In this document: positions 1-6,713 of the stretch, piece by piece | Layout of the letters: every line of letters begins with the position of its first letter | Numbering within the stretch: the first letter of the stretch is position 1 | Assembly: GCA_946405485.1 (NCBI GenBank) | Contig: CAMJHJ010000022.1 | Location: 1-17,592 of the forward strand | Length of the DNA stretch: 17,592 bases | Origin: an uncultured Bacteroidales bacterium | GTDB lineage: Bacteria > Bacteroidota > Bacteroidia > Bacteroidales > UBA932 | Direction of reading: 5' to 3' | The notes under the pieces: model-generated | Database searches by the model: none | Seen by the model: only the letters and a program-made list of their open reading frames with translations | What the model was told of the DNA's origin: nothing | Translations under genes and position numbers: made by a program

Positions 1-492
1 CAGACCGGAACCGGCGTGATGGTCGGCCTGCCCTTCCAGACCCTGGACCATCTGGCCGATGACCTGCTGTTTTTTAAGCGGATGGATGTCGCCATGGTCG
101 GATTAGGTCCATACATCCCGCATCCTGACACGCCCATGTATCGACACAAGGACATCATTCCGTCGGCGAAAGACCGGATGGACATGACGCTCAAGATGAT
201 TGCCGTCCTGCGCATGATGATGCCAGAGATCAATATGGTGGCGGCCACCGCGAACCAGACCATCGACCCGCAGGGACGGGAAAAGGCCATTGCGGCCGGT
301 GCCAATGTCATCATGCCGAACCTGACGCCGGGGGAGTACCGCGAAAGCTATTTCATCTACCCGGACAAGGCCTGCGTCAAGGACCAGCCCGACCAGTGCC
401 AGACCTGTCTGGACATCCGCCTCGCCGCCATCGGCCACAAGATTCAATACAACGCCTGGGGCGATTCGGTGGCCTTTACCAAGAAACATTGA
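1..492 (+). CDS. hydE: [FeFe] hydrogenase maturase HydE, C-terminal part (5' end outside window)
   Basis: The frame is open from the first base of the window and ends at TGA 490-492, giving 163 codons of a radical SAM enzyme. HydE works with HydG and HydF to build the 2Fe subcluster of the [FeFe] hydrogenase H-cluster. Visible family landmarks are a GLPFQT segment followed by a DDLLF stretch, then GPYIPHPDTP, the segment ATANQT, and a C-terminal PNLTP...YR...YPDK.C block. The catalytic CxxxCxxC cluster motif lies upstream of the window and cannot be checked. The 3' end overlaps the converging TonB receptor gene by 17 bases. The internal ATG at 16 is not a start, because the homologous frame continues upstream. 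Family assignment rests on motif memory and is fairly secure; biotin synthase-like relatives are the main alternative. Confidence 0.9.
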   Translation, partial: QTGTGVMVGLPFQTLDHLADDLLFFKRMDVAMVGLGPYIPHPDTPMYRHKDIIPSAKDRMDMTLKMIAVLRMMMPEINMVAATANQTIDPQGREKAIAAGANVIMPNLTPGEYRESYFIYPDKACVKDQPDQCQTCLDIRLAAIGHKIQYNAWGDSVAFTKKH

Positions 493-2377
493 CGGCGACG
501 CCCGCCATCAGCCAGAAGCCGGGCTGGGGGATATCGCCAAAGTCGTACCAAGTGCGGTTCAGCACGTTGTTGGCCCGCAGGTACACGTTCATGTGCGGGA
601 AGTCATAGCTGAACTTAGCATCCAACAAGGAATAAGGAGTCAGGAGGGCAGATCCGGTGTTGCGGTCGATGTAACGCCAGGAGAGGTCCAGGGCCAGGTT
701 TTTCACCTTGAAATCGGCCTGGACGACAACCTTGTGACGGATGTATTCCAGGGAATAGAGGGACCGCAGATGCGGCTCCAGCGACTTGTCCTGCGACTGA
801 TGGGTGTACCCTAGATTGAGCGTGCGGAAGAAGAAATCGGGCCGTCCCAGCATCTCCGGAATCGTCATCCGGACGGTGACTTCCTGACCGAAAGTGTTCA
901 GCTGCGTATGGTTCATGGACGTCCACGGTGCATCCTCTCCGGCGGATGTGTCCATGATCCAGTCGATGAGGTCGTAACCTTTGTTGTAATAGGCGGTTCC
1001 AACGGCTCGGATGCCCCGGCCGAGGTATTTCAAGCCGCCTTCCAGGGCGTGTAGTTTCTCCGCTTTCAGGTTGGGATCGGCCTTGTGTCCACCTACTGAA
1101 TAGTAAAGGTCGGTGAAGGTGGGCATCCGGTAGGATGTGTTGTATGAGGCGTAGAGCCGGAGGGCGTTGGAGACCTTCAGGTTGGCATCGACACCCGGGA
1201 ACAGCATGAGGCCTTCGTGGTTGCCGGTGTTATAGACGGTCGTGAGGCCCGCAGAGGCCGAAAGGCGCCCTAGTGTGACATGATGCTCTAGGAAGAAGTT
1301 GAAGGCCGTGCGGGAAAGGCCGCAGACATAGACTCCCTGTGGGTTGTCCAGCTTTTCTCCCAGGTTCGTGCTGATAATCCGTTCGTGGCGGGCTTCCGCA
1401 CCAAGGGCGGTCTGTCCCAGGCGGGAATCGACACGAACGCTTAGATTCGCACCCGCGACATCGGTCTTGTGGTAATTGAACGGATATTTGTCCGGAGCGC
1501 CGCGGAAGAGTTCGAAACGGTCCTCGCCGTGGTTCCAGTACAGGGAAGGGGTGAAGTGAAGCGCGCCTTTTCCTTCAGAGCGGACGGCGGCAAAGGTCTT
1601 CAGGGTATGCTCGAACTGATCGTCGTAAGCGGGGCTGTAGAACGTGCTGGAACCGAAGTCCTTGTTGCTCACGCCCGCCTGCCAGCTGAGGTCGCGGTTC
1701 CCGAAGTCGTGCGCACCGTGCCAGAAGGCCTTGATAGCAGCATAATCACCATTCAGCCCGCCGGCTTTATTGCGGCTGAAGCCGTCGCTGCGCTGGTAGC
1801 CCGCCGAAACGCCGTTGAAACCGCCCCGATGCTTGACATCGACAGAAGCCGTTGCACCGAAAGAACCGAAGGAACCGCCTTCTAGGCTGGCGTTCACTGC
1901 ATTCCCGGCGGCCTTGCGCGTGACGATATTGACAGCACCCAGCAGGGACGAGGTCCCATAGACCCGTGCCGCAGGACCTTCCAGCACCTCAATACGCTCA
2001 ATATCGCAAATATTTACCGGGAAATCGAAGGAATTGTGTCCCGTCTGCGGGTCGGTGATATTGATTCCGTCGAGCAAGACGGCCACCTGATTATACGTGC
2101 CGCCGCGGATGCTGATATCGGTCTGCATGCCCATTGCGCCACGCTGCCTGACATCCACGCCTACAGCATATTTGAGCAAGTCATTGACCGTCTCGGCCGG
2201 GGCCGATGCAATCGTCAGGCTGTCCATGAGCGTTACGATCCGCGCGCTGCTGTGCAACGCCACCGGAATCCGCGTCGCCGTGACCTTCACGCTGTCAATC
2301 CTCTCGGGACGCTCCTGCGCCCACGCCGTCACACCTGCCATCAGGCAGGCAACACATAAAAAGCTTACCTTCTTCAT
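476..2377 (-). CDS. TonB-dependent outer-membrane receptor (633 aa)
   Basis: This is an outer-membrane active transporter with an N-terminal signal peptide (ends near AWAQ), a plug domain at roughly residues 40-150, and a beta-barrel up to a terminal aromatic residue (Trp). The plug shows SIRGG, the LLDGI..TDP stretch and IERIEVLEGPAA..YG....GAVNIVT, all typical of the family. It is a compact receptor, without the N-terminal carboxypeptidase-like domain common in SusC proteins, and resembles cobalamin, haem or siderophore receptors. The substrate cannot be read from sequence. I place the start at ATG 2377. A GTG nine bases further upstream overlaps a promoter-like -7 box and is unlikely. The gene follows ccsA after 45 bases on the same strand, so it may receive read-through from the nrf operon. 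Its start codon sits in the loop of a 14-bp inverted repeat. Confidence 0.93.
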   Translation of the reverse strand: MKKVSFLCVACLMAGVTAWAQERPERIDSVKVTATRIPVALHSSARIVTLMDSLTIASAPAETVNDLLKYAVGVDVRQRGAMGMQTDISIRGGTYNQVAVLLDGINITDPQTGHNSFDFPVNICDIERIEVLEGPAARVYGTSSLLGAVNIVTRKAAGNAVNASLEGGSFGSFGATASVDVKHRGGFNGVSAGYQRSDGFSRNKAGGLNGDYAAIKAFWHGAHDFGNRDLSWQAGVSNKDFGSSTFYSPAYDDQFEHTLKTFAAVRSEGKGALHFTPSLYWNHGEDRFELFRGAPDKYPFNYHKTDVAGANLSVRVDSRLGQTALGAEARHERIISTNLGEKLDNPQGVYVCGLSRTAFNFFLEHHVTLGRLSASAGLTTVYNTGNHEGLMLFPGVDANLKVSNALRLYASYNTSYRMPTFTDLYYSVGGHKADPNLKAEKLHALEGGLKYLGRGIRAVGTAYYNKGYDLIDWIMDTSAGEDAPWTSMNHTQLNTFGQEVTVRMTIPEMLGRPDFFFRTLNLGYTHQSQDKSLEPHLRSLYSLEYIRHKVVVQADFKVKNLALDLSWRYIDRNTGSALLTPYSLLDAKFSYDFPHMNVYLRANNVLNRTWYDFGDIPQPGFWLMAGVAVNVSW

Positions 2378-2401
2378 TGCGGACACAAAGGTAAGCTTTT
2401 T
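2358..2401 (-). repeat. 14-bp perfect inverted repeat around the TonB receptor start codon
   Basis: AAAAAGCTTACCTT (2358-2371) and AAGGTAAGCTTTTT (2388-2401) are exact reverse complements separated by 16 bases. Read on the minus strand, an RNA coming from ccsA would form a 14-bp stem ending in five U, with the receptor AUG in the loop. This looks like a terminator for the upstream operon, or a translation block on read-through RNA. The upstream arm also contains most of a TACCTTTG promoter box. Confidence 0.7.
2386..2393 (-). promoter_or_regulatory. -7 promoter box of the TonB receptor gene
   Basis: The minus strand reads TACCTTTG, a perfect match to the Bacteroidota -7 consensus TAnnTTTG. 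Only eight bases separate it from the ATG at 2377, so the message would have a leader of about five bases. No TTG is found 19-20 bases upstream, so the promoter is incomplete or relies on the -7 box. Confidence 0.45.
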
Positions 2402-2422
2402 CGGCCAATTTCCCGAGGAAAA

Positions 2423-3199
2423 TCAATATGTATGAACAGACAGTCCTTGGGCCGAAGGCAGGTAGTTGATACCCCACCAGCAGATCTGGAGGCATACAAA
2501 GCTCACTAGCAGGATGATGCAGGCATTGCGCCATTCAACGGGCTTGGCTTTGCGGAGATGCAGGTATACCAGATAGCATAGCCATGTGGCGGCTGCCCAG
2601 GTTTCCTTGGGATCCCAGGTCCAGTATGTCCCCCAGGCTTCTTTTGCCCAAAGGGCGCCGAAGAGCATGCCGAAGGTCAGGAAGGCGAGGCCGACATACA
2701 CCAAGTTATCGGTCAGATTGATCTCCTTTTCCGTCGTCTTGTGCTTCTTGATGAGCATATAGACCGCCATGACCGTTGCCGCGCCCAAAAGGGCATAGGA
2801 GAACATGTACACGATCACGTGCGGAGCGAACCAGGGACTCTGCAGCGCCGGCATCAGGCTCTTGGAATGGATGCCGGGCTTGAACAGGTTCACGCAAATG
2901 AATACGAGAGACAGCAACGTGCTGAAACTCAGGATCCATTTATAACGCCAGCGGCTGTAGACGATGATGCCGGCGACCGGCAGGAAGAACGAATACCAGA
3001 GGCGGGTTTCGCCCATCGTCCGCAGCGGGGGACGCTCCAGCGAAATCCACATGCCCAGGATGAAGGCGAAGAATACAGCTAGGCCTGTCAAAGTGCATGC
3101 ATAGACCAATGCCTTGTGCTCCTTCCAAGCGAAGAAAGCGCCCGCAGCCCACAGGAGCACGGCTCCCAGTGCAAACCATATAAACGAATCCCAACTCAT
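2423..3199 (-). CDS. ccsA: Cytochrome c biogenesis protein CcsA/ResC
   Basis: This integral membrane haem-handling protein belongs to system II cytochrome c maturation. With ResB it carries haem across the cytoplasmic membrane and ligates it to CXXCH motifs of apocytochromes. At 258 residues it has about eight hydrophobic segments. The diagnostic WWD tryptophan-rich signature is at residues 189-201 (WGTYWTWDPKETW). Likely haem-ligating histidines are His127, in the segment FAPHVIVY, and His256, three residues from the C-terminus. The start ATG overlaps the resB stop by four bases (ATGA at 3196-3199), which indicates translational coupling. It is the last gene of the nrfHA-resB-ccsA cluster, so its main client is presumably the NrfHA complex. 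In some bacteria ResB and CcsA are one fused protein; here they are separate. Confidence 0.95.
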   Translation of the reverse strand: MSWDSFIWFALGAVLLWAAGAFFAWKEHKALVYACTLTGLAVFFAFILGMWISLERPPLRTMGETRLWYSFFLPVAGIIVYSRWRYKWILSFSTLLSLVFICVNLFKPGIHSKSLMPALQSPWFAPHVIVYMFSYALLGAATVMAVYMLIKKHKTTEKEINLTDNLVYVGLAFLTFGMLFGALWAKEAWGTYWTWDPKETWAAATWLCYLVYLHLRKAKPVEWRNACIILLVSFVCLQICWWGINYLPSAQGLSVHTY

Positions 3200-4083
3200 G
3201 ACTTCACCGGTTTAGGGGCCATAAAGAACATCAGGCAAACCGCGCCTGCCAGCATCATGAAGATGCCGATATAGACCCATAGGATCCATGGGTCACGAAC
3301 CAGCTGGAACACGCTGTAGGCACTTTCGGAGCCTCTCATCACATCATATCCGTACTGGTAGATCTTCCATCCGTTCACCTTTAGAGGCTTGTTCACTTCT
3401 ACTGTACCGCTGACATTCTTCCCGTCCTTAGTATAGACGGTGACATCCGAAGCAAACCGCTTGGGAGAATGGTCCGGATACTCTTCCATGGTAAACTGCC
3501 GGAGTTCGATGGCAATGCCCGGTTCCACCATCCTGCCGGTCTCATCGACCGCCCGCCATTCGGCCTCACCGGTAAAGGCCGTCAATTGCAGCGTCTGCAT
3601 ATCGGCACTTCCCAGCGAAGCGGCCACGATGGCTACGACCACACCCAAATGGTTGAGAATGAACGGAATCTCGCGGACCTTCCAGCGCAGCAGATGATTC
3701 AATGCCGCCAAGGCCGATATCACCATCATCCAGATCCAAATCAGCACGAACGGCCAGAAGCTCAGCATCTGGCTCAGCCACGGAACACCACCCATTCTAA
3801 CCTGCGGCAGCAGGCCCATCAGGATGGTCAATGCGGCGGCATAGACGAGGCAGGGGACTGCGGCCCCGCTGTGCATCATCCATTCGAAAGCATAAACTTT
3901 GCGCCGAAGGGCGTACATCACACCGATGACCGCCAACAGGAGAATCAGCAAGATCAAGTTCACCGGCCAGGCCGGAAGGCTCCAGTCGATGGGACCGAGC
4001 GCCACCTGCAGCAGCAAACCCACAAGAAGAAGGCCTCCTCCGATGAGAAAGCCCTCCTTCATATTCCACGGTTTAGTCCACAT
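3196..4083 (-). CDS. resB: Cytochrome c biogenesis protein ResB
   Basis: This is the partner of CcsA in the system II haem lyase; it binds the apocytochrome and keeps its cysteines close to haem. The 295-residue protein has about five membrane segments in its first 160 residues, a periplasmic domain at about 165-265, and a last membrane helix at about 267-288. The periplasmic part ends with the ResB-like block EVNKPL...GWKIYQYGYD, followed by VRDPW just before the final helix, which is typical for Bacteroidota ResB. The protein is shorter than the 400-500 residues of many ResB proteins, as is usual in this phylum. It begins two bases after the nrfA stop and overlaps ccsA by four bases, so the three are almost certainly cotranscribed. 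Confidence 0.92.
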   Translation of the reverse strand: MWTKPWNMKEGFLIGGGLLLVGLLLQVALGPIDWSLPAWPVNLILLILLLAVIGVMYALRRKVYAFEWMMHSGAAVPCLVYAAALTILMGLLPQVRMGGVPWLSQMLSFWPFVLIWIWMMVISALAALNHLLRWKVREIPFILNHLGVVVAIVAASLGSADMQTLQLTAFTGEAEWRAVDETGRMVEPGIAIELRQFTMEEYPDHSPKRFASDVTVYTKDGKNVSGTVEVNKPLKVNGWKIYQYGYDVMRGSESAYSVFQLVRDPWILWVYIGIFMMLAGAVCLMFFMAPKPVKS

Positions 4084-4085
4084 GC

Positions 4086-5591
4086 CTAGTAATCAAGCAG
4101 TTTTCCGTTTTCCTTGGCAGCAGACAGCCACTGCGGGACAATGTTCTCCATAAAGGCAGCCTTCTTGGCCTCCATTCCCGCCATGTCCAGGCCGATATAG
4201 GCCTGTGCCTTTGCCTTGGTGGAGATGTCAGGCATCGGCACGTCGCCGGTAAAACCATGCTTGGCTAGGACCTTGGCGATCTGCAGACGGGCTTCCTGGG
4301 CGTAGGTGATGCCATTGCCCATCAGGCGGAGCACTTCCTGCGGAGCGTGGAAGGAGGCGCCATGGGAGGCAACGGCGTAATCCCAGCGCCATTGACTCTT
4401 GCGGATGTCCTGCAGAGCTTCCTGCATCTCGGCTTCCGTAGCGCCATTGTCCCAGGCGTATTTAGCCTCTATATGGGCCTTGGCCAGGATGTCCTCCAGT
4501 TGATTGCGGACCTCGAGGCACTTTTCCTGACGCTCGTACACGTTCTGACGCAGCGTCTCCTCGCTTTCCCGGTGGCAAACCAGGCAGGTGCGGTCCATCT
4601 TGGCAAGCGGGCTCTGGATATGGTGGTCGGAGTATTTCACGCCGCCATCGGCCACATACGGCATGTGGCAGTCGGCACAAGTGACGCCGCGCTGGCCGTG
4701 GATGCCTTGCAGGGAAGTCTCGTAGCCGGGGTGCTGCGCCTTGAGGATCGGGGCTTTGGAAAGGGCATGGGTGTAATCGGCATACCCCATCTCATCATAA
4801 TACTTCTCAGCATCTTCCAGGGTGAGGCCGTATTTCCACGGGAAGGTCAGATACTGGTCCTTTTCCGGCGTCTCGGGATAATCGTGGAAATAGTACTCCA
4901 CATGGCACTGGGCGCACACCAGCGAGCGCATCTCGTTATGCGTGGCCTTGTCCACGTCCTTGCCCATGCTGGCGAAAGCCTCGCGGAGGGCGGGACGGGA
5001 GATGTGCAGGTCCATGGTTTCGGAATCGTGGCAGTCACTGCAGCCGATCGGGTTCACCACGTCGGCGCCCCACTTGGCCCAATTGGCCTTGTAGAACTCC
5101 GCGGGGCCCACTTCCTCCATCAGACGGGGCACATCCGGGCCCTTGCAGGTCCAGCAGGTACCGGGCTGGTTGGAACCGTCGGTGGTCGTCGTCGGGAATC
5201 CCGTCCGAAGGATCTCGCGATGGTCTTCCAGGGCGTGAAAATGACCGCGGGGCGAATTGTAATCCCAGGAAAAGGCGTAGCCGGCCCACAGGATGACCAT
5301 GTTCGGACGCTCTTCCAGGACATCCTGAATGTCGGAAGACATGTACTTGGAACGGAAATCCGTCTCCTCGGTCGCCTTCCAGGTCTCATACTCCCGCGGG
5401 AAGTCGCTCTTGAACTTCTGGTTCTGGGCGACAATGCCCTGCAGGGGCGTCTTGCGGTTATTGAAGATACTCGCCACCTCGGCGCGGCGCTCCATCAGAG
5501 CGGAGGCCAGCAGGCCCAACAGGAAGACAAGCACCATGGAGCCGCCGAATATCAGCCAGCTGTGCAAGGGTTTCAGTTTCTTTTCGCTCAT
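4086..5591 (-). CDS. nrfA: Ammonia-forming cytochrome c nitrite reductase, catalytic subunit NrfA
   Basis: NrfA reduces nitrite to ammonium with six electrons at the periplasmic face. The 501-residue sequence has five haem motifs: the catalytic CWTCK at 146-150, with the lysine ligand specific to NrfA, then CxxCH at 184-188, 226-230, 305-309 and 336-340. Active-site residues match the E. coli enzyme: Arg115 (SPRGH), the Tyr in CHVEYYF just after haem 3, and His287 in LKAQHPGYE. A hydrophobic stretch at 12-33 follows a basic start and has no clear cleavage site, so the protein is probably N-terminally anchored rather than soluble. It starts 12 bases after the nrfH stop and is followed by resB two bases after its own stop. 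Function is dissimilatory nitrite reduction to ammonium, or nitrite detoxification. Confidence 0.98.
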   Translation of the reverse strand: MSEKKLKPLHSWLIFGGSMVLVFLLGLLASALMERRAEVASIFNNRKTPLQGIVAQNQKFKSDFPREYETWKATEETDFRSKYMSSDIQDVLEERPNMVILWAGYAFSWDYNSPRGHFHALEDHREILRTGFPTTTTDGSNQPGTCWTCKGPDVPRLMEEVGPAEFYKANWAKWGADVVNPIGCSDCHDSETMDLHISRPALREAFASMGKDVDKATHNEMRSLVCAQCHVEYYFHDYPETPEKDQYLTFPWKYGLTLEDAEKYYDEMGYADYTHALSKAPILKAQHPGYETSLQGIHGQRGVTCADCHMPYVADGGVKYSDHHIQSPLAKMDRTCLVCHRESEETLRQNVYERQEKCLEVRNQLEDILAKAHIEAKYAWDNGATEAEMQEALQDIRKSQWRWDYAVASHGASFHAPQEVLRLMGNGITYAQEARLQIAKVLAKHGFTGDVPMPDISTKAKAQAYIGLDMAGMEAKKAAFMENIVPQWLSAAKENGKLLDY

Positions 5592-5603
5592 ATCGACAAT
5601 CTT

Positions 5604-6221
5604 TTATTTTCCGTGAAGATGACCGTGAGGGGAGCGGTGGCCGATGGCTTTCTGCAACCATTCGGGTACCGGGGAATCGGGGAAGGGGACTTTGGCATCG
5701 ACAGTGGCCGAGAGACTGTTCTTCCCGCCGTGCGGGACATCCCGGTGGCAGTCCCAGCAGGCCTTACCTTCGCCGTCCTGCGTCATCTTGAAGTCCATCT
5801 TTCCCAGTTTCACCATTTCCGTGGTGAGTTCCGTATGGCAGCGGATGCAGTTATTCATGATGACCTGGGCGCTAGGATCCTTTGCCGCAGGAACCTGCGG
5901 CTCGCTGAAAGAAAGGAAGGCTCCCGTGTGCTTCATACCGTCGAGGCCCTTGAATGCATATTTGCGCGCCATGTTCTCATGCGGGACGTGGCAGTCGTTG
6001 CAGGTAGCGACGGCACCCTCACCCCTTCCATGTGAAGAGTGGTTCCAAGTAGCATAATAGGGCTGCATGATATGGCAGTTGACACAGGCCGACGGATCGT
6101 CTCCCAGGTACGTTGTAAAACGCAGCATATATAGGAAAAGACATCCAGCCCCGACGAAAGCGCCCGCCAGACACAGCAGGAGTACCTTTTGCCATCGTTT
6201 CAGCCTTGAGAAAAAAGCCAT
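5604..6221 (-). CDS. nrfH: Tetrahaem cytochrome NrfH (NapC/NirT family), quinol dehydrogenase for NrfA
   Basis: NrfH anchors NrfA to the membrane and passes electrons from menaquinol. The 205-residue protein has one N-terminal membrane helix (about 12-33) and four haem motifs: CVNCH at 46-50, CNDCH at 74-78, CIRCH at 125-129 and CWDCH at 155-159. The first is followed by Ile-Met, giving the CXXCHxM arrangement in which Met52 ligates haem 1, as known for NrfH. The C-terminus is rich in His and Gly. It is the first gene of the nrfHA-resB-ccsA operon, with a strong Bacteroidota promoter 27-58 bases upstream. Other NapC-type proteins are excluded by the direct link to nrfA. Confidence 0.97.
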   Translation of the reverse strand: MAFFSRLKRWQKVLLLCLAGAFVGAGCLFLYMLRFTTYLGDDPSACVNCHIMQPYYATWNHSSHGRGEGAVATCNDCHVPHENMARKYAFKGLDGMKHTGAFLSFSEPQVPAAKDPSAQVIMNNCIRCHTELTTEMVKLGKMDFKMTQDGEGKACWDCHRDVPHGGKNSLSATVDAKVPFPDSPVPEWLQKAIGHRSPHGHLHGK

Positions 6222-6247
6222 TTAGCTTCGTGCAATGTGGTCCTGAA

Positions 6248-6279
6248 CAAAGATAGAGATTCTTTCCCGTCTTTCCAAA
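6248..6279 (-). promoter_or_regulatory. Promoter of the nrfHA-resB-ccsA operon
   Basis: On the minus strand TTTG (6279-6276) is followed after exactly 20 bases by TATCTTTG (6255-6248). This is a full match to the Bacteroidota -33/-7 consensus. The predicted start lies about 23 bases upstream of the nrfH ATG. Confidence 0.75.
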
Positions 6280-6291
6280 TCGGGCTGATTA

Positions 6292-6322
6292 TTGCAGGTA
6301 AAAACGAAAAGCAGTAACTTTG
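6292..6322 (+). promoter_or_regulatory. Promoter of the divergent Cys/His protein-TonB-lipoprotein operon
   Basis: TTG at 6292-6294 is followed after 20 bases by TAACTTTG at 6315-6322, a full -7 match. The ATG at 6330 is only seven bases beyond the box, so the mRNA would be nearly leaderless. It lies back to back with the nrfH promoter; the two -33 elements are only 12 bases apart. Confidence 0.7.
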
Positions 6323-6329
6323 CGCCGTC

Positions 6330-6683
6330 ATGAGAGAACGGAGGAGCCGAATATTCGCAATCATTATGCTGGCGGTCTTTCTGCCCGCATGGCTCCAGGC
6401 TACGCTGCACAAGCATGCCCCGGTGGACCTTCATGAGACCGAATGCGCCGAGTGCGTCCACCATCTTCCGCACCAGGGACATCTCTCTACCGGAGACGGC
6501 GAAATCTCCGCCTGTCTCCTCTGCCAGCTCCTGGTCCTGCCCGTCGTTCTCGCTCCGACTCTGTCGCTGCCCTGCTTCAAGCAGGTCAAGAAGACGCTCC
6601 TGACCGTTCTCCGGTCTCGGATATCATCGTTACACACCCACAGAACCCAATCCCGCGCCCCTCCCGTACTTTCCTTTGCATAG
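6330..6683 (+). CDS. Small Cys/His-rich exported or membrane protein (DUF2946-like)
   Basis: This is a 117-residue protein with a basic N-terminus and a hydrophobic signal or anchor at about 8-25. A Cys/His cluster follows: CxxC at 39-42, His44, His45, His48, His51, and a second CxxC at 62-65 leading into a hydrophobic stretch at about 63-80. The C-terminus carries RAPP. The layout (N-terminal hydrophobic segment, His and CxxC residues, terminal R-x-P-P) recalls the small DUF2946-type proteins that often lie beside TonB receptors for metals; I make this match from memory. It precedes the receptor gene by 30 bases and shares its promoter. A role in holding or sensing a metal ion, such as copper or zinc, in the periplasm is an inference. 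It could also be a cleaved secreted peptide. Confidence 0.7.
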   Translation: MRERRSRIFAIIMLAVFLPAWLQATLHKHAPVDLHETECAECVHHLPHQGHLSTGDGEISACLLCQLLVLPVVLAPTLSLPCFKQVKKTLLTVLRSRISSLHTHRTQSRAPPVLSFA

Positions 6684-6713
6684 ACATATTGTTTAATTGT
6701 AAATCAGGAAAGT

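Noticed and set aside
4347..6035. A 562-codon open frame on the plus strand opposite nrfA and nrfH
   Set aside because: It is a mirror of two genes with clear haem motifs on the minus strand. Long antisense frames are expected in GC-rich coding DNA, and its translation has no recognisable domain or signal.
6222..6329. An FNR/CRP-type operator for the nrfHA promoter
   Set aside because: No TTGAT-N4-ATCAA or TGTGA-N6-TCACA dyad is found in the gap, although such control would be expected for nitrite reductase in other phyla.
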